This document shows, in pieces, positions 1-8,959 of a stretch of 64,000 bases of DNA. The position numbers were made by a program, and so were the translations under genes. Below the pieces are notes generated by a model. The model did no database searches, was not told where the DNA came from, and saw only the letters and a list, made by a program, of their open reading frames with translations. Position 1 is the stretch's first letter. Each line of letters begins with the position of its first letter. The stretch comes from Streptomyces sp. NBC_01498 (GTDB taxonomy: Bacteria > Actinomycetota > Actinomycetes > Streptomycetales > Streptomycetaceae): positions 3,472,001-3,536,000 of the forward strand of contig NZ_CP109598.1 in the NCBI RefSeq assembly GCF_036327775.1. Reading direction: 5' to 3'.

Positions 1-403
1 CGCCCGCCAGGGCGGAACCCCGGCCGAGGCCCTTCGTGGACGCGATGAGGACGATGCGCCCGTGGCCCGCCTCCCGCATCCCCGGCAGCGTGCGCCCGAT
101 GATCGCGTTGGCGCGGGCGCGCGTACCGGCCGCCGCCGCCACGGGGTTCTCCTCCGCGTCGCGGTCGTGCCGGTCGGCGTCCACGACCAGCACGTCGACC
201 GCGCCGTGCCCGGTCTCGAACTCCGATACGGCCGCGTCCAGTTGGAGCCCGTCGCTGACGTCGCACCGCACGTTGTACAGCTCGCCGGGCGGCGTACCGC
301 GTTCGTACAGGAACCCCACCCAGTCGTCCTGGCGGGCATAGGCCGCGGCCACGCTCTCCGCGCTCCCGCTCGCGCCGCTGACGACCAGCACCGAACGGCT
401 CAC
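1..403 (-). CDS. FabG-like short-chain dehydrogenase, degenerate, cut by window edge
   Basis: The reading frame starts at a GTG at 401-403 behind GGGGGAGAAACA and runs off the left edge; 134 residues are visible. The start (SRSVLVVSGASGS) and the segment NVRCDVSDG follow the layout of actinomycete FabG-type 3-oxoacyl-ACP reductases. The Rossmann glycine motif TGxxxGIG is replaced by SGASGSAES, and the NNAG/NAG motif reads VDAD, so cofactor binding is doubtful. The segment GHGRIVLIAS matches the strand before the catalytic serine. The YxxxK region lies outside the window. It may be a non-catalytic FabG paralogue or a diverged enzyme; family assignment is good, function unknown. Confidence 0.7.
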   Translation of the reverse strand, partial: MSRSVLVVSGASGSAESVAAAYARQDDWVGFLYERGTPPGELYNVRCDVSDGLQLDAAVSEFETGHGAVDVLVVDADRHDRDAEENPVAAAAGTRARANAIIGRTLPGMREAGHGRIVLIASTKGLGRGSALAG

Positions 404-684
404 GTCTGTTTCTCCCCCACTGTGCGTAGCTCCGCGATCGCCGGCCGATACCTGTGGCTCCGCGCGTGTCGGCCGGTACCAGGAGGCCCATCTGCGGGCG
501 CGCTGAGAACGCGGCAGCCGGTGACCGGCGCCGAGGGCCGACGCGTGGGTCACGGGCGGCGGCGGTGCGGCGGGTGATCTGCTCGCGTGGCGCGCCCCCG
601 CGTGGGCCGAGGCCGTCTCGTACGCCGACTGCCGTGCGGGCTCATACGCCGACTGCCGTACGGGCTCGTCCGCTGCGGGACCCC
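404..684. other. Intergenic spacer with a short direct repeat
   Basis: Between two leftward genes. Around 618-664 a 24-base unit (core acgccgactgccgt) occurs twice in tandem. No convincing reading frame or strong terminator is seen. Confidence 0.5.
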
Positions 685-1200
685 TCAATGCGTCCTCCAG
701 GTGGCCGGAAGTGTCGCCGAGGCTGCCCAACTGCCCTGCTGCGCCACGATGTTGACCTTGGTTCCGCACCGCTTGCTGAGGATCTCGGCCAGGGTCCGCT
801 CATCCTCGACCGGGCCGGCGGCCTCGTCCTCCCCCATGGGTCCCACGGGTCCTGCGGCTCCGGTCGGTCCCACCGGAACTGTCGACCCCACGGCGCCCGC
901 CGCCGCCATGTCACCGGGTGTCCGGTTCTGCTTCGGCACGGTCAGTACCGCGTCGGGGCTGTCCAGGATCGTCACACTGACCCGTATGGCGACATCGTCC
1001 TCGGGCCCGGGGCGCTTGGTCACACCGAGGTAGTAGCCGGTGACTCCCACGACGCCGACGACATGCCCGGCGAGCTGGGCCGCCACCTCTTCACAGGCCG
1101 CGATTTTCGCCGGTGACCAGCCGAGACCGGCGACTTCGTTACGGACAATGCGGCGCGCGACCTGGATCTGCTCCGGAACGGCCGGTAGTGAGACGTGCAT
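685..1200 (-). CDS. Small Streptomyces regulatory protein, possibly ATPase-like, with a collagen-like stretch
   Basis: A 171-residue protein starting MHVSLPAVPEQIQVARRIVR. The opening resembles the beta-alpha start of stand-alone anti-sigma-type ATPases (PxVRxARRxVR...), with LGWSPAKIAACEEVAAQLAGHVV in the place of the N-box helix, but the expected ELVTNA residues are not present, so ATP binding is unproven. Residues around 115-135 contain a run of Gly-X-Y triplets (GPTGAAGPVGPMGED), like a very short collagen repeat. The start was chosen for a GGAG about ten bases upstream and because homology-like sequence begins there. It is divergent from the XRE-DUF5753 gene 230 bases away, a common pairing in Streptomyces regulatory sets. 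Confidence 0.65.
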   Translation of the reverse strand: MHVSLPAVPEQIQVARRIVRNEVAGLGWSPAKIAACEEVAAQLAGHVVGVVGVTGYYLGVTKRPGPEDDVAIRVSVTILDSPDAVLTVPKQNRTPGDMAAAGAVGSTVPVGPTGAAGPVGPMGEDEAAGPVEDERTLAEILSKRCGTKVNIVAQQGSWAASATLPATWRTH

Positions 1201-1432
1201 GGCATCGGTTCTCCGTGACCCCTCGCCCTCACGCTTCGGCAGCGTGCCGACGAGGTCGGTTCCCGGCCCTGGCGCGGCGGTCTGGGGGATGCCGCGTAGG
1301 GGAACTCCGTAGTCCACCTTAGCCACGTCACGGACACTCTGCAACGTGACAGAGTTCGCTCGGCGGTATCGTGGTGTCCGCTGAACGGAGAGGTGGAGAC
1401 CCTCCCCACCCGCACGAAGCGAGGAGGGCCCG

Positions 1433-2317
1433 GTGAGCCAGCCGAGATCGGGCCCCACCGTCGCTCTGCGGTGTTTCGGGGCCGACCTGCGACGTCGCCG
1501 CGAGGCCGCGGGCATGACACTCCAGACCGTCGCCGACGCGCTCAAGAAGGACCGCGCCACTCCGGCCCGCTGGGAGAACGCGGAGACCGTGCCGAATCCG
1601 CGCATGGTCGCCGTCCTCCTCGACCTCTACGAGACACCGCCCGCCGAGCGCGCCGAGGTCCTGCACGCCTTGAACGAGGCGAAGAAACCGGGCTGGTGGC
1701 ACCCCTGGCGCGAGGTCGCCGAGGTCGGCGTGATCGATCTGGAGTCAGCGGCGACCAGCATCCGCTCGTACGCGCCCGGCGTACTGCCCGACCTGCTCCA
1801 GACCACGGAGTACGCCGAGGCCCTGATGAGCCTGCGCAATCCGTACGAGGACCCCGCCGTACGCCGTCTGCGGCTGGAACTGCTGGAGGCCCGCAAGGCG
1901 CACACGATCGGCGGAGCGGACGGGCCCGACCCCGACGAGAAACGCGCCGGCCTGTGGGTGCTGCTGGAAGAAGCCACTCTGCGGCGGCAAGTGGGCGGTC
2001 CCGGTGTGATGGCCCGTCAACTCGACTATCTTGAAACCCGGATCGCCGATGTGGGTTCGTCGGTGGCCATCCAGGTCATTCCGCCGCGCGTACCGCATCC
2101 GCTGGCCATCAGCCTCTGCGGCCATCTTGAGATCCTCCGCTTCAAGGAGTTCGGGATGGGGGAGCGACTGATCCAGATCGGCCTCCACCCGGCCATGACG
2201 CTCATCACCGACGACTCCGAAGCCGTAGAGAACTACCGAATCGCGGTGGACGTGACCAGTGGGTACGCACCCCCTCGCTTCACCCCGCTGCCTCTGACGA
2301 GTAAGGACTTCGGATGA
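1433..2317 (+). CDS. XRE-family regulator with DUF5753 domain
   Basis: A 294-residue protein. The N-terminal helix-turn-helix occupies about residues 12-70 (FGADLRRRREAAGMTLQTVA, then the recognition helix around KDRATPARWEN). The rest is a DUF5753 domain with the characteristic segment YAPGVLPDLLQTTEYAEAL near residue 105. The GTG start follows GAGGAGGGCCC. The stop overlaps the ATG of the methyltransferase gene by four bases, so the two are probably co-translated. The family is typical of Streptomyces, where such proteins pair with DUF397 proteins or ATPases (WhiJ-like sets); the ligand or partner here is unknown. Confidence 0.9.
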   Translation: MSQPRSGPTVALRCFGADLRRRREAAGMTLQTVADALKKDRATPARWENAETVPNPRMVAVLLDLYETPPAERAEVLHALNEAKKPGWWHPWREVAEVGVIDLESAATSIRSYAPGVLPDLLQTTEYAEALMSLRNPYEDPAVRRLRLELLEARKAHTIGGADGPDPDEKRAGLWVLLEEATLRRQVGGPGVMARQLDYLETRIADVGSSVAIQVIPPRVPHPLAISLCGHLEILRFKEFGMGERLIQIGLHPAMTLITDDSEAVENYRIAVDVTSGYAPPRFTPLPLTSKDFG

Positions 2318-3114
2318 GCGACTCCGTTCGCCCCGGTACCAACGTCATGCCCACGGTCCCCAACTCCGCGCGCATCTGGAACTACGCGCAGAACGGCCAG
2401 GACAACTACCAGGTCGACCGGGACCTCGCCGATGTGATGATGCGGGACTTCCCGGAGATCAAGACGGCGGCCATGGAGTCGCGGGCGTTCCAGGAGCGGG
2501 TGGCGGAGTACGTCGTCCGGGACGGCGGGGTACGGCAGTTGCTGGACCTGGGGACGGGGATTCCCACGGGGAGCGGCACGCACGGGCTGGCGCAGAAGGC
2601 GGCGCCGGAGTCGCGGGTGGTGTACGTGGACAACGACCCGGTCGTGCTCAACCACGCGAGTTCGCTGCGGAGTTCGCCGGAGGGGAAGATCCACTACCTC
2701 CAGCAGGACTTCCGGAACGTGGACGCGGTGCTGGAGGACGCGGCGAGGACGCTGAACCTCGACGAGCCGGTGGCCCTGCTGGTCCTCTCCACGCTCGGGC
2801 ACTTTCCGCCCGCCGAGGCGGCGGCGCTGGTCGGGGCGTACATGAGCCGGCTCGCCTCCGGTTCCTACCTGGCGGTGTGCGACACGATCGAGACTCCCGG
2901 CACGCTCAAGATGCAGGAGCACTACGTGGCGGCGGACCCGGAGGGCGCCTATCTGGCCCGGACACCGGACCAGATCGCGGCCTGCGCGGAGGGGCTGGAC
3001 CTGGTGGCACCGGGGCTGCGGCCGTTGCCCGAACTGGTCGTGCCGGAGGGCGAGTCCGTTCCCGAAGGGGCGGCGGACTGTGTGCAGTGGGGGTTCCTGG
3101 CGGTCAAGCCGTAG
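2314..3114 (+). CDS. SAM-dependent methyltransferase (DUF574 / Methyltransf_19 type)
   Basis: A 266-residue protein whose ATG overlaps the preceding stop (ATGA). Near residues 70-80 is the SAM-binding loop LLDLGTGIPTGSGTHGLA, followed by the acidic strand end RVVYVDNDPVVLNH, both diagnostic of this actinobacterial family. The opening PNSARIWNYAQNGQDNYQVD is also typical. Length is normal. Substrate is not known for the family. Overlap with the XRE-DUF5753 gene suggests the methyltransferase acts in, or is controlled with, that regulatory unit. Confidence 0.92.
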   Translation: MSDSVRPGTNVMPTVPNSARIWNYAQNGQDNYQVDRDLADVMMRDFPEIKTAAMESRAFQERVAEYVVRDGGVRQLLDLGTGIPTGSGTHGLAQKAAPESRVVYVDNDPVVLNHASSLRSSPEGKIHYLQQDFRNVDAVLEDAARTLNLDEPVALLVLSTLGHFPPAEAAALVGAYMSRLASGSYLAVCDTIETPGTLKMQEHYVAADPEGAYLARTPDQIAACAEGLDLVAPGLRPLPELVVPEGESVPEGAADCVQWGFLAVKP

Positions 3115-3251
3115 GGCGAGAGCGACAGCAGACAGGGGCGGAAACACAGGCGGGGACGGGGCGGGGCATGGGACGGGGCGCGGCTCGGTGACCATGAGCG
3201 GGTTCGGTGGCCATGAGCGGGTTCGGTGACGTGGAGAGGGGCTCGGTGACC

Positions 3252-3716
3252 ATGGGCGAGGAGTCGTCGGGCCGGGAGTCCACGACCTGGGAGCCGACGG
3301 CGGCGGGCGTGCTGCGGCTGCCTTCCGGGCGGCTCGTACGGGGGCGGGGGCTGCGTCACCCGCTCCCGGCCGGTCCGGTGCCGGACTTCGCGCTCTACCT
3401 GCTGGGCAAGGAGCCGCCCGCCGTGGAGTGGGAGGCGCGCTGGGTGCGCTGGCCCGACTTCCGGCTGCCGTCGGACCGGGCCGCGACCGCGCGCTCGCTG
3501 CGGGAGGCGCTGGCGCGGGCGGGCGGCGAACGGGTCGAGATCGCCTGCGGCGGCGGACGGGGACGTACGGGCACGGCTCTGGCCTGCCTCGCGGTCCTCG
3601 ACGGAGTGCCGAACGCGGAGGCGGTCGCGTACGTCCGTGCGCACTACGCGCGGGGCGCGGTGGAAACGCCCTGGCAGAAGCGGTACGTGGGGCGGTTCGA
3701 GGGCCCGGTGGCGTAG
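3252..3716 (+). CDS. Protein-tyrosine-phosphatase-family protein
   Basis: A 154-residue protein with a CX5R phosphatase signature, IACGGGRGRTGTALACLAVL, around residue 97-116: Cys, five residues, Arg, then Thr-Gly. A WPDFRLP segment about 40 residues earlier corresponds to the general-acid (WPD) loop. The ATG at 3252 is preferred because GAGAGGGG lies ten bases upstream. A GTG 45 bases earlier is also in frame, but that stretch is made of a short DNA repeat (ggtgaccatgagcgggttc-like). Likely a small cytoplasmic dual-specificity-type phosphatase. Substrate unknown. Confidence 0.8.
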   Translation: MGEESSGRESTTWEPTAAGVLRLPSGRLVRGRGLRHPLPAGPVPDFALYLLGKEPPAVEWEARWVRWPDFRLPSDRAATARSLREALARAGGERVEIACGGGRGRTGTALACLAVLDGVPNAEAVAYVRAHYARGAVETPWQKRYVGRFEGPVA

Positions 3717-4045
3717 CGGCCGTCCGTCGCGCGTGCCACGATCCGCTCCCCGGTCCGGGGAACCGGCAGACGCGCCGGCCGTCGGGCGACGCTCCGGTGG
3801 ACTGCAAGCAGCGTGCGCGCCGTGGCCGGCCGCATCGCCGCCGTCGGGGGCCGGTGGGGGTGAGGTCGGAGTCTGCGGGCGGGCCTGGGCGGCGGCGGCC
3901 CGCTTGCGCCGGGGGTGGGTGTGGGCCCGGCAGGCGACGGCGGGCGCCGGTGTCCGGCGGGCGTGCCGGTGGGGCGTGGGCGTGGCGGTGGGGCGCGGGC
4001 GTGGCGGTGGGGCGCGGGCATGCCGATGGGGCGTGGGCGTGGCGG
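3717..4045. other. Convergent intergenic region, G-rich
   Basis: Lies between the phosphatase gene and the leftward 865-residue gene. The right part is G-rich and ends in a 19-bp minisatellite listed separately. I see no credible gene; open frames through it are by-products of GC content. Confidence 0.5.
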
Positions 4046-4046
4046 T
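3971..4046 (+). repeat. Four tandem copies of a 19-bp G-rich unit
   Basis: Units begin at 3971, 3990, 4009 and 4028; consensus ggggcgYgggcgtggcggt. The third copy is diverged. The array runs exactly up to the stop codon of the 865-residue gene (4046-4048), so in the transcript it is a C-rich 3' end. Confidence 0.9.
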
Positions 4047-6643
4047 CAGGCGACCACCGCGCCCGAGGCGAGCAGCAGATCCGGGAGAGGGCCTTCGAAT
4101 TCCGGGATCAGGCGGAGTGCGAGGGTCCAGCCCTCCGGGTCGTTCGCCAGGTGCTCCGCGGCCAGCGCCGCGAGCGCGCGGCGGGTGTCCCGTATCTCCG
4201 CGGATTCCGGCGCCCCGGGGTCCGCGCCCCCGGCCGGGGTCAGCACCCGGGCCAGGAACGGTACGGTCGCCCGTGCCGGGAAGCCGGACTCCACCACCTC
4301 GGGCAGGGTGAGCTGCCCCAGCTCGTACGCACCCTCCAGCCAGCGGCAACCGCCGTTGTCCACCCGCAGCGGCAGCTTCGCCAGCATCTCGGAGGCCGTG
4401 GGGGGCTTCGCACCGCGCCGGGGGCGGTACTCCGGGTGCGACAGACGCAGCCGGGCGCCGGCCGACTCGTCCACGAGCGCCGGCGGGCAGCCGTCCAGTT
4501 CCGCGAGCCGGACGAGGAGCCGGTCGTGGAGCGGCTTCACGCCGTGACCGGCCACCAGCTCCGCCCAGGGCACGGGCGCCGGACCGATCTCCTCGGTGAG
4601 CAGGTCGAGGGCCCACTCCAGGTCGTCGTCCCCGGTGCCGGCCCCCTTCTCGGCCAGGAACTCCGCCCGCCCCGCCGGTCCCGCCGCCGCCCGCTCCGCC
4701 GCGCGCAGCGAGTCGAGACCCGACGCCGGACCCGGGCTCGGTGCCGGACCCGGCTCCGGGCTTGATTCGGGGCGGGCCGACTCCAGCGCCGCCCGTCCCG
4801 CCTTGAGGGTGTTCGGCGACAGCGGGTGCTTCGGCTGCCTGGCCTGGCCGGCCGTCCGCCTGCGGCCGGGAAAGTCGGTCTCGTCCAGCAACTCCCGCAC
4901 CGCGTCCGGGCCTTGGTCCTCCCAGAGCCGTACCAGCATGCGCAGTTCCAGCGCGGGCGTGTGCATCTTCGCCCGGGGGCTGCCCAGCAGCACGCGGCAC
5001 AACAGCGGGTGGCCCGAATCGGCGCAGGCCAGCAGCCAGGGCCGCCGCGCGCTCTCCCGTACGCCGCCGACGAGCGCCTCCGTCAGCGGAAGCCGGTCGG
5101 CGGCCGGGGTGACGGCGGGCTCTCCCTCCCGCAGGCGACGCCCGGAGAGAACGTGACGCCGCTGGGCCAGGGTGAGATCGCTGTGCAGGAAGAGCGCGGC
5201 GTTGATCTCCGGGTCGTTGTACGCGATCAGCTCGGCGATCACCTCCGGCGGGGTCTCCCAGTCCGCGAGACCCGCGAGGACGGACACGCCCCGTACCCGG
5301 ACCAGGTGCGCGCGCAGTTCGGGACTCGGCTTGTGCCAGAGCAGCAACTGCTGGATGGCGCGCACGTCCATGTGCTCCCCGAGCGCGCAACGCACCTCGT
5401 GGCCGGCCCCGTTGTAGAGACGCAGCCACGCCGCCCGCCCGTTCGCCTGCCTGCGGCTGGGGAACTCGGGTCCCAGCGGCTTCGGCCATGTCTTGCCGAG
5501 ATGTTTCGGTGTCTCGGCGAGCGCGGCGTCGATCAGTTCGGTGACGGAACCGGGGAAACGCGGGAGCAGCGTGAAGACCGCCCGCCAGGGGGCGAAGTCC
5601 GCGCCCAGACGGGCGGCTTGGGCGGCGAGGGCGGCTCGTACTCCCTTGTGGTCGTCGGGGAGTGCGCAGAGAACCTTGCGGGCGGGTGCGACCTCGGCCA
5701 GCACGCGGTCGACGGGGAAGGCGCCGGAGGTGATGCCGGGGCGCAGGAGGGCGGCGAGGCCCATCTCGTTGGCGGATTCGAGTGCGCTTCCGGTCAGCGC
5801 GGACGCCGTTCCCGCGCTGGTCCCGGCGACCGGCTCGAAGGCGGTGCGGGCCATGCCCTCGGCGCAGTGCGGGTGCGTCCACAGGACGGGGAGCCGCCGA
5901 AAGGCGAACGGGGTGGCGCGGTGCTCGGCGAGCAGCGCGTCCCAGTCCAGCGCGCCCGGGGCGGACGGCGGATAGATCGTGCCGCTGAAGTTACTGTCCC
6001 GCAGGTCCGCGACCAGCTCCTCCGTCGTCTTCGGCCACCGCCGCCACGCCCGGGAGCCGCTCTCCGACTCCTTGACCGCCAGCCCCTTGACCGCCGACCC
6101 GTCGGCCGCCGACCCGGCGGTCCGCGACCGGGAGGCCGCCCGCGCCGCCCGCTCGGCCAGCTCGGCCTGGGCGTCGAGAACGCGCCGCGCGTGCGCGGCC
6201 AGTTCGGGGAACGGGGACAGCAGAGCGGGCTCCAGCAGCTCCGGGACGAGGCACCCCATCAGCCGCGCCGGAAGTCCGTCCGCCGCGCGCCAGCCGGGAT
6301 CGCCCACCGTCGCCGCCGCGCCCTCCCACACCGCCAGCCGCTGCTCGGTCGTACGGTCCCCGGCACGGCCGCCGTACAGACTCCCCGCCAGCGCCGGGTC
6401 GCCCTTCGCGGCCAGCCGCCGGAAAACCTCGTCGCGATGGGCGGTGGCCGAGGTGAGCAGCGCGCCGATCAGATCCGGGTCGCGGGAACCGAGCACCTCC
6501 TCCAGGAGGGTCTCCGGCAACACGGCCCTGCTGACGAGCAGTTCGACCGTCTCCTCCCGGAGCCGGGCGATCAGCGCGCGGGTGAGTTCACGGTCGGCGA
6601 GGGCGTAGGCGGCGGAGACACAGGCGGGGTCGGCGAGGCGCAT
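4046..6643 (-). CDS. Large helical protein of unknown function in MoxR-VWA cluster
   Basis: An 865-residue protein I do not recognise. It has no signal peptide or membrane segment and is rich in Leu, Ala, Arg and Glu. Repeated helix-turn-helix-like segments (for example RDPDLIGALLTSATAHRDEV and YNDPEINAALFLHSDLTLAQ) suggest a HEAT- or LRV-like solenoid, an inference from pattern only. Two low-complexity linkers occur, near residues 170-205 (Ala/Ser/Lys) and 610-640 (alternating Pro/Gly/Ser). It is the last gene of a leftward trio with a MoxR-type ATPase and a VWA metallopeptidase-like protein, so a scaffold, adaptor or substrate of that ATPase is the simplest guess. The ATG at 6643 has only a weak ribosome binding site. 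Confidence 0.75.
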   Translation of the reverse strand: MRLADPACVSAAYALADRELTRALIARLREETVELLVSRAVLPETLLEEVLGSRDPDLIGALLTSATAHRDEVFRRLAAKGDPALAGSLYGGRAGDRTTEQRLAVWEGAAATVGDPGWRAADGLPARLMGCLVPELLEPALLSPFPELAAHARRVLDAQAELAERAARAASRSRTAGSAADGSAVKGLAVKESESGSRAWRRWPKTTEELVADLRDSNFSGTIYPPSAPGALDWDALLAEHRATPFAFRRLPVLWTHPHCAEGMARTAFEPVAGTSAGTASALTGSALESANEMGLAALLRPGITSGAFPVDRVLAEVAPARKVLCALPDDHKGVRAALAAQAARLGADFAPWRAVFTLLPRFPGSVTELIDAALAETPKHLGKTWPKPLGPEFPSRRQANGRAAWLRLYNGAGHEVRCALGEHMDVRAIQQLLLWHKPSPELRAHLVRVRGVSVLAGLADWETPPEVIAELIAYNDPEINAALFLHSDLTLAQRRHVLSGRRLREGEPAVTPAADRLPLTEALVGGVRESARRPWLLACADSGHPLLCRVLLGSPRAKMHTPALELRMLVRLWEDQGPDAVRELLDETDFPGRRRTAGQARQPKHPLSPNTLKAGRAALESARPESSPEPGPAPSPGPASGLDSLRAAERAAAGPAGRAEFLAEKGAGTGDDDLEWALDLLTEEIGPAPVPWAELVAGHGVKPLHDRLLVRLAELDGCPPALVDESAGARLRLSHPEYRPRRGAKPPTASEMLAKLPLRVDNGGCRWLEGAYELGQLTLPEVVESGFPARATVPFLARVLTPAGGADPGAPESAEIRDTRRALAALAAEHLANDPEGWTLALRLIPEFEGPLPDLLLASGAVVA

Positions 6644-6663
6644 CGTGGTGGCTCGGCTCTCTC

Positions 6664-6726
6664 GGAAGGACGGTCGGAGGGCGCGGAAGGGCGGTCGGAG
6701 GGCGCGGAAGGGCGGTCGGAGGGCGG
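6664..6726 (+). repeat. Three tandem copies of a 21-bp unit
   Basis: Units start at 6664, 6685 and 6706; consensus ggaaggRcggtcggagggcg plus c or g. The array fills part of the 186-base spacer between the ATPase gene and the 865-residue gene. Confidence 0.9.
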
Positions 6727-6829
6727 TCGGAAGGACGGAGTCAGGAGTTGGAGTTCGGCGTCGGTCAGGTCGGAGTCGTGGAGTCGGTCAGGTCGGGCCC
6801 GGGTGGCGGCGGGTGGGCGCGTGGCCGGT

Positions 6830-8776
6830 TCACGACGACGCGGCGAGTGCCTTCATACGGGCCAGCACAGTGACCCAGTAGCGCTGCCGGTCCGCCGTCT
6901 GCCCGACCAGATACGTGGCGCGCAGCTTCGGCGGCAGCCGTCGCAGCAGCCGGGCCACCGCGTCGACATGCGGTGTGAGCTGGGACAGTTCGGCGTTGGC
7001 CAGCGCCCGGTGCACCGCGTCCGTGTCGTTCGTCCCCTCGGACGAGGTCTCCGACGCGACGGCCAGCCGTTTCTCCCAGACGTCTATGTCCCGCACCAAC
7101 TCCTTGAAGCCGAGCGCCGTTTCCTCATTCGCGCCGTCCAGCCGTGCTTCGAGGGCGGTCAGCGGGACCGGGGCGAACTCGCCGTCGCCGAGATAGATCA
7201 GGCCGGAGATCAGGGGCTGCCCGGCCCGGCGCAGTTTGATGAGGCGCTCCAGCGTCCGCTTGGTGATCCAGTCCCGGCCCTCGTCGTCGATGTCGTTCTT
7301 CCACCAGTCGAGGACGGTCTCCGCCAGCTGCCCGTACTCCGCGATCAGCCACTCGTTGGCCGGGATGTCCTCGGGCCGTACCTCGTAGCTGACCGTGAAG
7401 CGGCTCGCCTGCGCCACGTTGTTCCGGCTGACCTGGAGTTTTCTGCCCAGGTGGTACGGCGGGTTCTGGAGGGCGATCTGGGCGCGCAGCCCCTCCACCG
7501 GCCGCCCGGCCAGCGACCACTCCTGGGTGATCTCCATCAGTTTGGCGAACGCGGCCTTGTCCTTCGGCCGGTTGTACTCGTCCCAGACGATCACCTTCTC
7601 GTCCGGCCCCGAGAGCGCCCGCGCCAGCAGCGTGTCCAGCCGCCCGTCCGGGCTGGGGACCGGCACGCACAGGTCCTCGACGTTGGTCACGGGGAGCGAG
7701 AAGTAGACCGGGTCCGCGCCCAGTTCCTCCCGTACGACGGTCTTGGTGATCTCCGTCTTTCCGCAGCCGGGCGGCCCTTGCAGCAGCACCGCCCAGCGCT
7801 CCCGGAGGGCGGTGCGCAGGATGCGGCGTACGGGGTCGGCCACCGTGCGCGGATTGTCCGCGCCCACGGCGGAGGCGAGGGCGTCCAGGATCTCCGCCGT
7901 ACGGTCCGCCCCCTCCGTACCGTCCTTGCGCAGGTCGCGCAGGCTCAGCCGCACCCCGCCCACCAGTGGCAGGCCCCAGCTCAGCGGCAGGCCGGCGCGG
8001 GCGCAGTCCAGCACGTGCTCCAGGGTGCGCGGGGAGAGCAGGCCGCGCAGCCGGGGTGTCAGGCCGCTCCAGATCCGGAATACCTCACCGAGGTCCCGGT
8101 CGGGGAAGCGGGCCGCGAGCGCGTGCCGCCAGGCGGTGTCGTTGGCGGTGAGGCGCAGGGTGACCATGCGGTCGAGCACGGCGAGGTCGCCGCGCGCCGA
8201 ACCGGTCTCGGCCGGCGACTCGTTGTCGGAGAGGAAGACCCCGACGCAGCCGAGGGCGCGCAGGTTGTGCTCGCCGAGGGTCCAGTTGCAGGCGATCTGC
8301 ATGAGCTGGGACTGGATCGTCGCGCCCGCCTGCAACGAGTCGTCGATCAGCAGCACGAAGGGCTCACCGGGGGCGAGTTGGCTCATGATCAACTGGGTGA
8401 GGACCAGCTCGCCCGTCCTGTCGTCCCGTACGGGCGCGTTCATCAGGAGGTCGTCGGGGGTGAGGTTGGCCGCCGGGACGAGGACGACACGGGTGCCGGG
8501 GTGGGCGCGCGGGATGTGGCCGAGGAAGGTGGAGGTCTTGCCGATGCCGTGCTCGCCGAAGACCTGGCCGGTCTGCCCCGTGGCGATCATGGCGTCGATG
8601 AACTCGGCGAGCCGCACGCCCGGTTGACGGCCTGCGGGCCGCTCGGGATAGGTGGCGGTGACGGGCCACGCGGTGGCAGGCGCGGAGACGTCGGGTCCGG
8701 ATGTGACGGGCGCGGAGGTGTCCGGTCCGGAGGCGTCCGGCCTGGAGGTTTCGCGGTCGGCGGCGGTCGTGATCAC
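6830..8776 (-). CDS. MoxR-type AAA+ ATPase with two P-loops
   Basis: A 648-residue protein. The first nucleotide-binding site has GEHGIGKT at about residues 74-81 and an acidic strand FVLLIDDS near 140. The second has GPPGCGKT at about 333-340 and KVIVWDEYNR near 395, a Walker B. Two AAA modules in one chain are unusual for MoxR proteins, which normally carry one. The first 45 residues are a Thr/Ser/Pro/Asp-rich tail. The GTG start at 8776 has a modest AGGA 12 bases upstream. MoxR ATPases work with VWA-domain partners in assembling or remodelling protein complexes; the VWA partner is the next gene upstream. No specific substrate can be named. Confidence 0.88.
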   Translation of the reverse strand: MITTAADRETSRPDASGPDTSAPVTSGPDVSAPATAWPVTATYPERPAGRQPGVRLAEFIDAMIATGQTGQVFGEHGIGKTSTFLGHIPRAHPGTRVVLVPAANLTPDDLLMNAPVRDDRTGELVLTQLIMSQLAPGEPFVLLIDDSLQAGATIQSQLMQIACNWTLGEHNLRALGCVGVFLSDNESPAETGSARGDLAVLDRMVTLRLTANDTAWRHALAARFPDRDLGEVFRIWSGLTPRLRGLLSPRTLEHVLDCARAGLPLSWGLPLVGGVRLSLRDLRKDGTEGADRTAEILDALASAVGADNPRTVADPVRRILRTALRERWAVLLQGPPGCGKTEITKTVVREELGADPVYFSLPVTNVEDLCVPVPSPDGRLDTLLARALSGPDEKVIVWDEYNRPKDKAAFAKLMEITQEWSLAGRPVEGLRAQIALQNPPYHLGRKLQVSRNNVAQASRFTVSYEVRPEDIPANEWLIAEYGQLAETVLDWWKNDIDDEGRDWITKRTLERLIKLRRAGQPLISGLIYLGDGEFAPVPLTALEARLDGANEETALGFKELVRDIDVWEKRLAVASETSSEGTNDTDAVHRALANAELSQLTPHVDAVARLLRRLPPKLRATYLVGQTADRQRYWVTVLARMKALAASS

Positions 8777-8819
8777 GGCAGTGGTCCAGTCCTGGTCAGG
8801 GGAGGGACGGGGCAGGGGG

Positions 8820-8864
8820 GACGGGCAGGGGTGGGACGGGCAGGGGTGGGACGGGCAGGGGTGG
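8820..8864 (+). repeat. Three tandem copies of a 15-bp G-rich unit
   Basis: Perfect copies of gacgggcaggggtgg at 8820, 8835 and 8850, inside the 183-base spacer upstream of the ATPase gene. Confidence 0.92.
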
Positions 8865-8959
8865 TCGCGGTGGCGGGCGCGGCTCGGAACAACGGGCGGC
8901 GTGCGGCTCGGCGGGGACGGTGCTCGACAGGGGGCACGGGCGCGGGCGGGGCCGTACGG

